Shown here piece after piece: positions 34,122-43,080 of a DNA stretch of 64,000 nucleotides. A program made the position numbers and the translations under genes. Source of the stretch: Streptomyces chartreusis NRRL 3882 (GTDB lineage Bacteria > Actinomycetota > Actinomycetes > Streptomycetales > Streptomycetaceae); contig NZ_LT963352.1 in NCBI RefSeq assembly GCF_900236475.1, forward strand, positions 5,708,001 through 5,772,000, read 5' to 3'. Every line of letters starts with the position of its first letter. Position 1 is the first letter of the stretch. The notes under the pieces are model-generated. The model made no database searches. It was given only the letters and a program-made list of their open reading frames with translations, and had not been told where the DNA came from.

Positions 34122-34191
34122 CGCTGGGTCTGCTTTCGTACGTACGGAGCCACTGCGGGCACGGCTGACAGCCAGTTGGCTGGAATTAAGC

Positions 34192-34210
34192 TTAGGTTAG
34201 CCTAACCTCA
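34192..34210. promoter_or_regulatory. Iron box (DmdR1/IdeR-type operator) for desE
   Basis: TTAGGTTAGCCTAACCTCA is nearly a perfect palindrome and matches the 19-bp DtxR-family consensus except at two positions. It sits upstream of desE, so uptake and synthesis genes have separate iron-controlled promoters. Confidence 0.92.
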
Positions 34211-34268
34211 TGCTGTGTCCAGGGGGGCCCTGGTACCTGTGCCCGGGGGAAGGCGAGGGAATGCGAAC

Positions 34269-34296
34269 GGGCGCGGTGATCCGGATCACCGCGCCC
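34269..34296. terminator. Palindromic terminator after the acyl-CoA dehydrogenase gene
   Basis: A 28-base perfect palindrome, GGGCGCGGTGATCC and its complement, can form a 12-bp stem with a CCGG loop. It begins 23 bases past the acyl-CoA dehydrogenase stop in the minus direction and separates that operon from desE. Confidence 0.82.
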
Positions 34297-34319
34297 GCGA
34301 GCAAGCCCCAGCCGGTCGT

Positions 34320-35480
34320 TCAGCTGACCAGCCCCAACTCCCGTGCGATCAGCATCCGCTGGACCTCGCTCGTGCCCTCGCCGATTTCAAGGATCTTGGA
34401 GTCGCGCCACATGCGGGCGACCGGGTACTCGTTCATGAAGCCGTAGCCGCCGTGGATCTGGGTGGCCTCGCGGGCGTTGTCGACCGCCACCGTGGAGGAG
34501 TAGAGCTTGGCCAGGGCCGCTTCCTTCTTGAAGGGGGCGCCGGCCACCAGGCGGGCTGCCGCGTCGCGCCAGGCGAGGCGGGCCGTGTGGGCCTTCATCT
34601 CCATGTCGGCGATCTTGAACTGGATCGCCTGGTTGGCGGCGATCGGCTTGCCGAAGGCGTGGCGTTCCCTGGCGTACTTGACGGATTCGTCCACGCAGCC
34701 CTGTGCCAGGCCGGTTGCCAGCGCCGCGATGGCGATGCGGCCTTCGTCGAGGATGCGGAGGAACTGGGCGTAGCCGCGGCCCTGTTCGCCCAGGAGGTTC
34801 GCCGCCGGGACCCGGACGTCCGAGAAGGACAACTCGCGGGTGTCCGAGGCGTTCCAGCCGACCTTCGAGTACGGGGCGGCGATCGTGAAGCCGGGTGTGC
34901 CGGAGGGGACGATGATCGAGGAGATGAGCGGTTTGCCGTCCGGGGCGCGGCCCGTGACCGCCGTGACCGTCACCAGGCCCGTGATGTCCGTGCCCGAGTT
35001 GGTGATGAAGCACTTCGTGCCGTTGATCACCCACTCGTTCGCCGACTCGTCCAGGCGGGCCGTCGTGCGGGTCGCGCCCGCGTCGCTGCCGCCGTCCGGT
35101 TCCGTCAGGCCGAACGCGCCCAGGAGCTCGCCGGAGCAGAGGCGGGGGAGCCATTCCCGCTTCTGGGCCTCCGTGCCGTAGCGGAACACCGGCATCGCGC
35201 CGAGCGAGACGCCGGCTTCGAGGGTGATGGCCACCGAGGAGTCGACCCTCGCCAGTTCCTCCAGGGCCACGCCCAGGGCGAGGTAGTCGCCGCCCATGCC
35301 GCCGTACTCCTCGGGGAACGGCAGCCCGAACAGGCCCATGCGGCCCATCTCCCGGACGATCTCGTACGGGAACTCGTGCCGCTCGTAGAAGTCGCCGATC
35401 TTCGGCGCCACGACCTCGTGCGCGAACTCCTCTACCGTGCGGCGGAGTTCCTCCAACTCGGGGGAGAGTCGGTAGTCCAT
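34320..35480 (-). CDS. Acyl-CoA dehydrogenase (isovaleryl/branched-chain type)
   Basis: 386 residues from ATG 35480, with GAGGAG 11 bases upstream. GTG 35489 overlaps the HMG-CoA lyase stop and is an alternative. FAD-dependent oxidation of a branched short-chain acyl-CoA to the 2,3-enoyl-CoA. Features: N-terminal helices (EELRRTVEEFAHEVVAPKIGDFYERHEFP), FGLTEPDGGSDAGATRTTA, CFITNSGTD, and the C-terminal IHGGYGFMNEYPVARMWRDSKILEIGEGTSEVQ. The operon with a biotin carboxylase, carboxyltransferase and HMG-CoA lyase points to isovaleryl-CoA, i.e. leucine breakdown. Streptomyces AcdH of this region is known to act on several branched acyl-CoAs. Confidence 0.9.
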   Translation of the reverse strand: MDYRLSPELEELRRTVEEFAHEVVAPKIGDFYERHEFPYEIVREMGRMGLFGLPFPEEYGGMGGDYLALGVALEELARVDSSVAITLEAGVSLGAMPVFRYGTEAQKREWLPRLCSGELLGAFGLTEPDGGSDAGATRTTARLDESANEWVINGTKCFITNSGTDITGLVTVTAVTGRAPDGKPLISSIIVPSGTPGFTIAAPYSKVGWNASDTRELSFSDVRVPAANLLGEQGRGYAQFLRILDEGRIAIAALATGLAQGCVDESVKYARERHAFGKPIAANQAIQFKIADMEMKAHTARLAWRDAAARLVAGAPFKKEAALAKLYSSTVAVDNAREATQIHGGYGFMNEYPVARMWRDSKILEIGEGTSEVQRMLIARELGLVS

Positions 35481-35485
35481 GGTGA

Positions 35486-36436
35486 TCACTGCTCCTCGGT
35501 GTCCTCGTGGGACAGGGCTCGGACGGTGCGGGACGGGCTGGGTCGGCCCAGACGGGTGGCCATCCACACGCTCGTGGCGACGAGGCGGCCGAGGTCGATC
35601 CCGGTGTCGATGCCGAGGCCCCGCAGCATCCACACGAGGTCTTCGGTGGCCAGGTTGCCGGTCGCCGACTTCGCGTACGGGCAGCCGCCCAGGCCTCCCG
35701 CGGAGGCGTCGACCGTCGTGACGCCCTGCTGGAGGGCCGCGAGCGTGTTGGCGAGGGCCTGGCCGTACGTGTCGTGGAAGTGGACGCCGAGGGCGGCCGG
35801 GGGGACGCCGGCCTCGTCCAGCGACCGCAGCAGGGAGACGACATGACCGGGTGTCGCCACACCGATCGTGTCGCCCAGGCTCAGCTCGTCGCAGCCCATG
35901 TCCAGGAGGGACTTGCAGACCCGGACCACCTGGGGGACCGGGACCGCGCCCTCCCAGGGGTCGCCGAAGCACATGGAGAGGTAGCCGCGGACATGGACGT
36001 CCTCGGCCTTCGCCCGGCTCACCACCGGCTCGAACATCGCCAGTGCCTCGTCCACCGTGCGGTTGAGGTTGGCCTTGGCGAAGGACTCCGTGGCGCTGGC
36101 GAAGACAGCCACCCGCCGGGCCCCCAGGGCCAGGGCCCGGTCCAGGCCGCGTTCGTTCGGGACGAGCACCGGCAGTGCCACCGGGAGGTCGCTGACCATG
36201 GGGTACAGCTGTTCCGCGTCCGCCAGTTGGGGGACCCACCGGGGGTGGACGAAGCTCGTCGCCTCGATCGTCGTCAGGCCCGCTTCCGCCAGGCGGCGGA
36301 CGAACTCCGCCTTGACCTCGGTGGGGACCGTCGCCTTCTCGTTCTGCAGGCCGTCGCGCGCGCCCACCTCGTGGATGCGGACGCGGGTGGGGAGGTCCCC
36401 GGTCGGAACCACCATCGGGAGACCGTCGACTGTCAT
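35486..36436 (-). CDS. Hydroxymethylglutaryl-CoA lyase
   Basis: 316 residues. Splits HMG-CoA to acetyl-CoA and acetoacetate, the last step of leucine degradation. DRE-TIM (HMGL-like) barrel with RIHEVGARDGLQNEKATVP at the N terminus, DELSLGDTIGVATPG, HFHDTYGQALANTL and the signature GLGGCPYAKSATGNLATED with the active-site Cys. It overlaps the biotin-carboxylase gene by 4 bases and is followed after 5 bases by the acyl-CoA dehydrogenase. Confidence 0.94.
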   Translation of the reverse strand: MTVDGLPMVVPTGDLPTRVRIHEVGARDGLQNEKATVPTEVKAEFVRRLAEAGLTTIEATSFVHPRWVPQLADAEQLYPMVSDLPVALPVLVPNERGLDRALALGARRVAVFASATESFAKANLNRTVDEALAMFEPVVSRAKAEDVHVRGYLSMCFGDPWEGAVPVPQVVRVCKSLLDMGCDELSLGDTIGVATPGHVVSLLRSLDEAGVPPAALGVHFHDTYGQALANTLAALQQGVTTVDASAGGLGGCPYAKSATGNLATEDLVWMLRGLGIDTGIDLGRLVATSVWMATRLGRPSPSRTVRALSHEDTEEQ

Positions 36437-38349
36437 TCCTCCGCCTCCTCGTGGGGTGCGATGACCGCCAGCACCTGGTCCATGGCGACCGTCGAGCCCG
36501 GGGCCACGTCCAGTTCGGTGACCTTGCCGGCGTGCGGGGCGGAGACGACGTGCTCCATCTTCATCGCCTCCACCACCAGCAGGCTCTGGCCCGCGGCCAC
36601 CTCGTCGCCGACGGCGACCTTCACCACCGTCACCGTGCCCGGCATGGGCGCGGTCAGCGAGTCGGCGCCCGCGTGGGCCGCGCGGCTCAGGGAGGCGGCC
36701 ACCGGGTCGTGGTCGCGTACATGCCAGGCGTCGCCGTCGCGGCCGAGCCAGTCGGCGGCTCGGTGGAAGGTGTGGCGGACGCCGTCCAGCGTGACGGAGA
36801 CCCGGTCGCCGGTGACCGTGGCGGTGCCGCGCGGGGTGTACTCCAGCGAGTCCTGGACCCTGAGGTGGAAGGCGGGCGGTTTCCGTGTCCCGCCGAGCCG
36901 CCAGCCGCTGGGGACCGAGAAGGGGTCCGTCCAGCCGCCGGGCTCGGGCGTCAGCGCCTCCAGGCGTACGGCCGCCGCCGCCTCGTAGACCTCTTCCGGT
37001 ACGGCCGTGGAGACCAGCCCCTCGACCTCCCGCTCGACCAGGCCCGTGTCCAGGTCACCGGCGGCCACCGCCGGGTGGGCGAGCAGCCGGCGCAGGAAGC
37101 CGGCGTTGGTCTGCACACCGAGCGTGACCGTCTCCGCCAGGGCCGAACGGAGCTTGCGCAGGGCGGTCGCGCGGTCGGGGCCGTACGCGATGACCTTCGA
37201 GAGCATCGGGTCGTAGAGGCTGCCGACCTCCGTGCCCTCCGTGAGGCCCGAGTCGGTGCGGATGCCGTCGCCCTGCGGTTCACGGAGCCTCAGGACCGTG
37301 CCGCCGGAGGGGAGGAAGCCGCGGGCCGGGTCCTCGGCGCAGATGCGGGCTTCGACGGCGTGGCCGGTCAGGCGTACGTCCTCCTGGGCGAAGGCCAGGG
37401 GCTCCCCGGCCGCCACCCGCAGCTGCCACTCGACCAGGTCCAGACCGGTGATCAGCTCCGTGACCGGGTGCTCCACCTGGAGGCGGGTGTTCATCTCCAT
37501 GAAGTAGTACGACGACGGGTCGTTGCCCGGGACGATGAACTCCACCGTGCCCGCGCCCCGGTAGCCGCAGGAGCGGGCCGCCTGGACCGCCGCCTCGCCC
37601 ATCGCGGAGCGCGTCTCCTCGTCGAGGAGCACGCTCGGCGCCTCCTCGATGATCTTCTGGTGGCGGCGCTGGAGGGAGCACTCGCGCTCGCCCAGATGGA
37701 CGACACGGCCGTGGCCGTCGGCCAGGACCTGGATCTCGATGTGGCGGGGGCGGTCGATCCAGCGCTCGACCAGGAGCGTGTCGTCGCCGAAGGAGGCGCC
37801 GGCCTCGCGGCGGGCCGCGGCGATCTCCTCCTCCAGCCGGGTCAGGTCCCGCACCAGGCGCATGCCCTTGCCGCCGCCGCCCGCACTCGGCTTCAGCAGC
37901 ACGGGCGCGCCCAGCTCGCGGGCCGCCTCGGCCAGGTCCGGGTCGCGTCCGCCGGGGACGACCGGTACGCCGGCTTCCCGGACCGTCTCCTTGGCGCGGA
38001 TCTTGTCGCCCATCAACGCGATCGCGTCCGCCGGAGGGCCGATGAAGACCAGGCCGGCCTCGGCGCAGGCGCGCGCGAAGGCGGCGTTCTCGGCGAGGAA
38101 GCCGTAGCCGGGGTGGACGGCCTGGGCGCCGGTGCGCGCCGCCGCCTCCAGCAGGCGCTCCACCGACAGATAGCTCATCGATGCCGGGGCCGGTCCGATC
38201 CGGACCGCCGTGTCCGCCTCGCGGACGTGCCGGGCGTCGGCGTCCGCGTCGGAGAAGACGGCCACCGAGCGCACGCCCATCGACCGCAGCGTACGGATGA
38301 CCCGCACGGCGATCTCGCCACGGTTGGCAACCAGCACTGTCTCGAACAT
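36433..38349 (-). CDS. Biotin-dependent acyl-CoA carboxylase alpha subunit (methylcrotonyl-CoA carboxylase type)
   Basis: 638 residues from ATG 38349 with GAGGGG 9 bases upstream. Carries a biotin carboxylase domain (VLVANRGEIAVRVIRTL at the start, LKPSAGGGGKGMRLV, EMNTRLQVEHPVTE) and a C-terminal biotinyl domain with the biotin Lys in VVEAMKMEHVV. Middle region with TDPFSVPSGWRL. With the carboxyltransferase gene upstream, it would carboxylate 3-methylcrotonyl-CoA to 3-methylglutaconyl-CoA in leucine breakdown. Acetyl/propionyl-CoA use is possible because Streptomyces AccA subunits are shared. Confidence 0.92.
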   Translation of the reverse strand: MFETVLVANRGEIAVRVIRTLRSMGVRSVAVFSDADADARHVREADTAVRIGPAPASMSYLSVERLLEAAARTGAQAVHPGYGFLAENAAFARACAEAGLVFIGPPADAIALMGDKIRAKETVREAGVPVVPGGRDPDLAEAARELGAPVLLKPSAGGGGKGMRLVRDLTRLEEEIAAARREAGASFGDDTLLVERWIDRPRHIEIQVLADGHGRVVHLGERECSLQRRHQKIIEEAPSVLLDEETRSAMGEAAVQAARSCGYRGAGTVEFIVPGNDPSSYYFMEMNTRLQVEHPVTELITGLDLVEWQLRVAAGEPLAFAQEDVRLTGHAVEARICAEDPARGFLPSGGTVLRLREPQGDGIRTDSGLTEGTEVGSLYDPMLSKVIAYGPDRATALRKLRSALAETVTLGVQTNAGFLRRLLAHPAVAAGDLDTGLVEREVEGLVSTAVPEEVYEAAAAVRLEALTPEPGGWTDPFSVPSGWRLGGTRKPPAFHLRVQDSLEYTPRGTATVTGDRVSVTLDGVRHTFHRAADWLGRDGDAWHVRDHDPVAASLSRAAHAGADSLTAPMPGTVTVVKVAVGDEVAAGQSLLVVEAMKMEHVVSAPHAGKVTELDVAPGSTVAMDQVLAVIAPHEEAEE

Positions 38350-38363
38350 CGTCGTCCGTCCCC

Positions 38364-39980
38364 TCACATCCGGAAGACGCCGAACTGGGGGTCACCCAGG
38401 GGCGCGTTGGCGCACGCGGTCAGGGCCAGCCCCAGGACCTGGCGGGTGTCCAGCGGGTCGATCACACCGTCGTCCCAGAGGCGGGCCGTCGCGTAGTAGG
38501 CGTTGCCCTGGCGCTCGTACTGGGCGCGGATCGGGGCCTTGAAGGCCTCCTCGTCCTCCGCCGGCCAGGACTCGCCACGCGCCTCCAGCTGGTCCCGCTT
38601 GACGGTCGCGAGGACCGAGGCGGCCTGCTCGCCGCCCATCACGGAGATCTTGGCGTTCGGCCACATCCACAGGAACCGGGGGGAGTACGCCCGGCCGCAC
38701 ATGGAGTAGTTGCCCGCGCCGTACGAGCCGCCGACCACGACCGTGAGTTTCGGTACGCGCGTGCAGGCCACGGCCGTGACCATCTTGGCGCCGTGCTTGG
38801 CGATGCCGCCCGCCTCGTAGTCCCGGCCGACCATGAACCCCGAGATGTTCTGCAGGAAGACCAGCGGGATGCCGCGCTGGTCGCACAGCTCGATGAAGTG
38901 GGCGCCCTTCTGGGCGGACTCGGAGAACAGGATGCCGTTGTTGGCGACGATGCCCACCGGGTGGCCGTGGATCCGGGCGAAGCCCGTGACCAGGGTCTGG
39001 CCGAACTCGGACTTGAACTCGGCGAAACGGGAGCCGTCGACCACGCGCGCGATGATCTCCCGGACGTCGTACGGGGTGCGGGAGTCGACCGGGACTGCGC
39101 CGTAGAGGCCCTGCGGGTCGACCTTCGGCTCGATCGCCTGCGTGACCTCCCAGGGGAGCTTCCCGCGCGCGGGGAGGGTGGAGACGATGGTGCGGACGAT
39201 GCGCAGCGCGTGCGCGTCGTTCTCCGCGAGGTGGTCCGTGACGCCCGAGACGCGGGAGTGGACCTCGCCGCCGCCGAGCTCCTCCGCCGTGACGACCTCG
39301 CCCGTGGCCGCCTTCACCAGGGGCGGTCCGCCCAGGAAGATCGTGCCCTGGTTGCGGACGATCACCGCCTCGTCGCTCATCGCCGGGACGTACGCCCCGC
39401 CGGCCGTGCAGGAACCGAGGACGGCGGCGATCTGGGGGATGCCGGCGCCCGACATACGGGCCTGGTTGTAGAAGATCCGGCCGAAGTGGTCCCGGTCCGG
39501 GAAGACCTCGTCCTGCATGGGGAGGAAGGCGCCGCCGGAGTCCACCAGGTAGACGCAGGGGAGGCGGTTGTCGAGGGCGACCTCCTGGGCGCGCAGGTGC
39601 TTCTTGACCGTCATCGGGTAATACGTGCCGCCCTTGACCGTGGCGTCGTTGGCGATGATCACGGTTTCGCGGCCGCTGACCCGGCCGATGCCGGCGATGA
39701 CACCGGCGGCCGGGGCCTGGCCCTCGTACATCCCGTCGGCCGCGAGCGGGGCCAGCTCCAGGAAGGGTGAACCCGGGTCGAGGAGGGTGTCGACGCGGTC
39801 GCGGGGGAGCAGCTTGCCGCGCGCGGTGTGGCGGGCGCGGGCCTTCTCGCCGCCTCCCCGCGCGGCCGCGGCCAGCTTGGCGCGCAGCTCCTCCACGAGG
39901 GCGCGGTGCGCCTCCTCGTTGGCCCGAAAGGCCTCCGACGCGGGGTCTGCCGCGCTCGTGAGCTCCGGTGCCTCGTGCAT
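38364..39980 (-). CDS. Acyl-CoA carboxylase beta (carboxyltransferase) subunit, methylcrotonyl type
   Basis: 538 residues. Crotonase-fold carboxyltransferase: HTARGKLLPRDRVDTLLDPGSPFLELAPLAA and GVIAGIGRVSGRETVIIANDATVKGGTYYPMTVKKHLRAQEIAL-type region in the N half, then ISGFMVGRDYEAGGIAKHGAKMVTAVACTRVPK and SYGAGNYSMCGRAYSPRFLWMWPNAKISVMGGEQAASVL in the C half. These are the methylcrotonyl-CoA carboxylase/LiuB-like signatures. First gene of the operon, with twin TetR operators just upstream. Confidence 0.93.
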   Translation of the reverse strand: MHEAPELTSAADPASEAFRANEEAHRALVEELRAKLAAAARGGGEKARARHTARGKLLPRDRVDTLLDPGSPFLELAPLAADGMYEGQAPAAGVIAGIGRVSGRETVIIANDATVKGGTYYPMTVKKHLRAQEVALDNRLPCVYLVDSGGAFLPMQDEVFPDRDHFGRIFYNQARMSGAGIPQIAAVLGSCTAGGAYVPAMSDEAVIVRNQGTIFLGGPPLVKAATGEVVTAEELGGGEVHSRVSGVTDHLAENDAHALRIVRTIVSTLPARGKLPWEVTQAIEPKVDPQGLYGAVPVDSRTPYDVREIIARVVDGSRFAEFKSEFGQTLVTGFARIHGHPVGIVANNGILFSESAQKGAHFIELCDQRGIPLVFLQNISGFMVGRDYEAGGIAKHGAKMVTAVACTRVPKLTVVVGGSYGAGNYSMCGRAYSPRFLWMWPNAKISVMGGEQAASVLATVKRDQLEARGESWPAEDEEAFKAPIRAQYERQGNAYYATARLWDDGVIDPLDTRQVLGLALTACANAPLGDPQFGVFRM

Positions 39981-40066
39981 CCTGCGGTCCCCTCACCTTG
40001 TTAATGAGCGTTAACGCATTTCCTTCAGGTTAACGACCGCTAACCTCCCTGTCTAGAATTGATTTC
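39981..40066. promoter_or_regulatory. Divergent control region with twin 16-bp operators and a likely leaderless promoter
   Basis: Two dyads, GTTAATGAGCGTTAAC (40000-40015) and GTTAACGACCGCTAAC (40029-40044), share the form GTTARYGNNCRYTAAC and are 29 bases apart, the spacing expected for same-face binding. On the plus strand TTAACG (40030-40035, inside operator 2) and TAGAAT (40054-40059) form a promoter with an 18-base spacer. Its start would be at about the ATG of the TetR gene, giving a leaderless mRNA. Confidence 0.72.
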
Positions 40067-40663
40067 ATGGCCACGAGAACCGACGCCCCCACCCGACGCG
40101 AGCAGATCCTCAAGGAGGCCGCCCGGCTCTTCGCCGAGCGGGGCTTCCACGGGGTCGGAGTCGACGAGATAGGTGCCGCTGTCGGGATCAGCGGGCCCGG
40201 GCTCTACCGGCACTTCGCGGGCAAGGACGCGATGCTCGCGGAGCTGCTGGTGGGGATCAGCGGGCAGCTGCTGACCGGGGCGAAGCGGCGGGTGGCGGAG
40301 GCGGACGGGGGCGCGGGGGCGGAGGCGGTCCTCGACTCGCTGATCGAGGGGCACATCGACTTCGCGCTCGACGACCGGCCTCTGATCACCCTGCACGATC
40401 GGGAGCTGGACCGCCTCCGGGACAGCGACCGGAAGATGGTCCGGCAGCTCCAGCGGCAGTACGTGGAGCTGTGGGTGGCCGTCGTGCGGGAGGTGTATCC
40501 CGGACTGGGGGAGCCTGCGGCGCGGTCGGCTGTGCACTCGGTGTTCGGGCTGCTGAACTCGACGCCGCATCTGGGGAGGGCCGGGTCCCTGCCCGGGCGG
40601 GGGGCCACGGCGGAGTTGCTGCACCGGATGGCCCGGGGGGCGTTCGCGGCGGCGGGGGCGTAG
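40067..40663 (+). CDS. TetR-family regulator of the divergent carboxylase/leucine operon
   Basis: 198 residues. N-terminal HTH TRREQILKEAARLFAERGFHGVGVDEIGAAVGISGPGLYRHFAGKDAMLAEL is textbook TetR. The C-terminal effector domain (from about 60) starts VGISGQLLTGAKRRV and has a Trp/Tyr-containing helix pair VELWVAVVREVYPGLGEPAARSAVHSVFGLLNSTP, as in SACE_7040- or KstR-like fatty-acid regulators. No Shine-Dalgarno sequence precedes the ATG, consistent with a leaderless transcript. It most likely represses the divergent operon and itself, with an acyl-CoA as inducer. Confidence 0.88.
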   Translation: MATRTDAPTRREQILKEAARLFAERGFHGVGVDEIGAAVGISGPGLYRHFAGKDAMLAELLVGISGQLLTGAKRRVAEADGGAGAEAVLDSLIEGHIDFALDDRPLITLHDRELDRLRDSDRKMVRQLQRQYVELWVAVVREVYPGLGEPAARSAVHSVFGLLNSTPHLGRAGSLPGRGATAELLHRMARGAFAAAGA

Positions 40664-40697
40664 CCACTCCCGCCCGCCCGGGGAGGATCCCTCGTGG

Positions 40698-41729
40698 TCA
40701 GCGCTGGGTGGTCGTTCTCACCCGCAGGGCGTAGAAGCGGGTCGTCTGGGTCTTGTTCTCGTTGTCGTCGCTGGCCAGGAGGACCTTCAGGGTCTTCTTC
40801 GTCCGGCCCGTGATCGTCATGCCCTCGATGTTGTCGAGCAGCGGGTTCGGCTGGGGCTGCTCGGCCGTCGCTCCGAGGGAGGGGCAGGTCACGAGGTCGG
40901 TGAGGAGGGTCTTCCTGATCAGGCGGGCCTCGGGGCGGGCCGGGAGGGTCTCGATGCCGCTCGTGTCCGTCGCCCCGCGCGGGTCGGCCAGGTAGAGGCG
41001 GACCGTGTTGCCGACGCCGGAGGTGAAGCCGCGCTCCAGGACCAGCAGGCGGCCGTCGGGGGTCGCCTGGACCTCGGGGACGCCCAGGCCGGGGTCCTTG
41101 CGGTAGGCGTACTGGGCGCCGAGGGCGAAGTGGCCGTGTGCCGTCCTGCGCCAGGTCTGGAAGCGGACGATCGTCGAGTCGTCGCCGGACAGCGAGTACT
41201 CCATGGAGGCCAGCAGGGTGCGGCCGCCGGAAAGCAGCGTCAGGCCCTCGAAGGTGCCGTTGGGCTGGGCCCGGCCCACGGGGCTCACGCGCAGGGCGTC
41301 CGGGACCGGGAGGCGGTCGAGGATCTCGCCGGTGCGGGAGTAGCGGCGGACGGACGGCTCGGTCTCGGAGGTGACCAGGAGAGTGCCGTCGGCGTCGATG
41401 ACCAGGCCCTCGGAGTCGAGCGCGGTCCCGTTCTCGTCGGCGAGCGGGGTCACGGACCGGGGCTTGAGGGTCCTCGCGTCCAGGCGGAAGAGGGACGAGC
41501 GGTCGGAGAGGGCGGCCAGTGAGCCGCCGCCGTCCATGGCGAGGGCCGAGAGATTGCCGACGTAGGTGTTCTCGTACGTCGTCTTGTCGAGCGCGTCGGA
41601 GAAGCCGTCGATGGACACGTCCGGCGAGCAGGCGTGCCGGGTGTGCGCCTGGGCGGGGCCGGCGGCGGTCAGGCACGTGGCCACCGCCAGGCCCGCGGTG
41701 AGGAGGGCGAGAGGGTTTCTCAGGGGCAT
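40698..41729 (-). CDS. Secreted phytase-like esterase domain protein
   Basis: 343 residues with a Sec signal MPLRNPLALLTAGLAVATCLTAAGPAQA (cleavage after about residue 28). Mature part is a beta-propeller-like domain of the esterase-like activity of phytase family (PF13449): NLSALAMDGGGSLAALSDRSSLFRLDA, ALDSEGLVIDADGTLLVTSETEPSVRRYSRTGEIL, GTFEGLTLLSGGRTLLASMEYSL, and LDNIEGMTIT. The family is extracellular, and its enzymatic activity is poorly established. A single-gene transcript. Confidence 0.82.
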   Translation of the reverse strand: MPLRNPLALLTAGLAVATCLTAAGPAQAHTRHACSPDVSIDGFSDALDKTTYENTYVGNLSALAMDGGGSLAALSDRSSLFRLDARTLKPRSVTPLADENGTALDSEGLVIDADGTLLVTSETEPSVRRYSRTGEILDRLPVPDALRVSPVGRAQPNGTFEGLTLLSGGRTLLASMEYSLSGDDSTIVRFQTWRRTAHGHFALGAQYAYRKDPGLGVPEVQATPDGRLLVLERGFTSGVGNTVRLYLADPRGATDTSGIETLPARPEARLIRKTLLTDLVTCPSLGATAEQPQPNPLLDNIEGMTITGRTKKTLKVLLASDDNENKTQTTRFYALRVRTTTQR

Positions 41730-41781
41730 GGCGCCACCGTAGGGCGGACCGGTGACGCCGGGTAGGACGCGCGGTGAAGGG

Positions 41782-42633
41782 TCAGCTCGCGGCCAGGTCC
41801 TTGTGGATGACCTTGGCCACGGCCTGGATGGTCGCGATGCCGTAGTTCATGGTGCTGTTGCCGTGGGTGAGCACGGTCATCATGTAGTCGTGGCCGCCGC
41901 CCTTGAACGCGCCGACGCTGTGCACCCGCCAGCCGTTCGTGGAGCGTTGCAGCCAGCCGTTCTTCACGGCCACGGTGACGCCGGACGGCACTCCGTACGG
42001 CGTGCCCCAGCGCTGGGACGAGACGACCTGGCCCATCAACTTGAGGATGTAGGCACGGGAGTTGTCGCTCAGGACCGCGTTCTTGGCGGTGAGGAGCTTC
42101 AGCAGCTTCTGCTCGTCGGTGACGGTGATCTGCGTCAGGCCCCAGTAGCCGTTCGCGCCGGGCTTGGTCTGGGTCATGCCGGCGGCGCTGAGGAAGCCCT
42201 TGATCTTCGTCATGCCGAGCTGCTTCCACAGGGTGGAGGTCGCGGCGTTGTCCGACTTGGTGATCATGGCCTTGGCGAGGGTGTTCTCGCGGTCGGTGAG
42301 ATACCGGTCGTGCTTCTTCGCGTCCCACAGCAGCGTGGCGAGGACAGTCACCTTGACGACGCTGGCCGAGTCGTAGGCGGAGCTCGCGCGCAGGGTGCAC
42401 GTCGTGTTGGTGCTGCGGTCGTAGAGGCCGACGGCGACCGTTCCCTTGCGGGTGGCGAGCGCGGCGGTGATGTCCTTCTTCAGCTTGGCGGCGAGCCCGG
42501 CCTTGGCCGACGTGCAGGTCACGGCCGGAGTCGCGGCGGCGGCGGGCGTGGCGGCAGCGACGAGCGGCACGAGCACACCCGTACCCACGGCCACCGCCAG
42601 CACTCTCGCGCGGCGGGATATCCCAGAAGTCAT
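41782..42633 (-). CDS. Secreted beta-lactamase-fold serine hydrolase
   Basis: 283 residues from ATG 42633 (GGAG 7 bases upstream). An ATG 9 bases upstream is possible. Signal peptide GISRRARVLAVAVGTGVLVPLVAAATPAAAA. Class-A beta-lactamase-like motifs are SxxK as ASVVK (in DSASVVKVTVLATLL), SDN in ITKSDNAATSTLW, and KNGW in AVKNGWLQR, where true beta-lactamases have KTG. It may be a PBP-like or esterase-type enzyme acting on peptidoglycan or another ester/amide. Resistance function is not shown. Confidence 0.8.
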   Translation of the reverse strand: MTSGISRRARVLAVAVGTGVLVPLVAAATPAAAATPAVTCTSAKAGLAAKLKKDITAALATRKGTVAVGLYDRSTNTTCTLRASSAYDSASVVKVTVLATLLWDAKKHDRYLTDRENTLAKAMITKSDNAATSTLWKQLGMTKIKGFLSAAGMTQTKPGANGYWGLTQITVTDEQKLLKLLTAKNAVLSDNSRAYILKLMGQVVSSQRWGTPYGVPSGVTVAVKNGWLQRSTNGWRVHSVGAFKGGGHDYMMTVLTHGNSTMNYGIATIQAVAKVIHKDLAAS

Positions 42634-43080
42634 GCACTCCATGACTCACCGGGAAGGGGCAAAGGTTGTAGCGATCGGCGAAGGCTTGTGCGAGTCGTTA
42701 CCGGGCGCTGCGTTGTTTCACAGGAGGGTCCCGGTTTCGTCACAGCGGCCTCCAGTCAGGGCTGTTCACGATGCCGGGGTGACAGCTGCCACCGAACCCT
42801 GGAACGCCGGGAGCTTCGAAGCGGGTGTTCGGGCACGCCGTGGCGGCCGAACGGCCCCCGGCCCTTCGGTCAGGTGCCGCTCCGCTGACCCCTGTGAAAA
42901 CTCTTGACGTCGGTTTTCCCGCCGGGATACTTGCGGTCGACAGCGCGCCAACTGCCGCGTCAGTGACGGGATTTCGTCGTATCCGATCTGATGTCGACAG
43001 TGGTCACGTGTGTCCGAGATCCCGAACGCCGTACGAAGTCTCGCAAGCTTCTGACGGTCACCCCCACAGGAGGATCCGCG
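42634..43080. promoter_or_regulatory. Intergenic region upstream of the zincin gene, 447 bases without a gene
   Basis: No reading frame with gene-like codon use. A good promoter match, TTGACG (42904-42909) and GATACT (42926-42931) with a 16-base spacer, is oriented toward the zincin gene, leaving a leader of about 140 bases. The RBS AGGAGGATCC lies just before ATG 43081. Confidence 0.5.
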
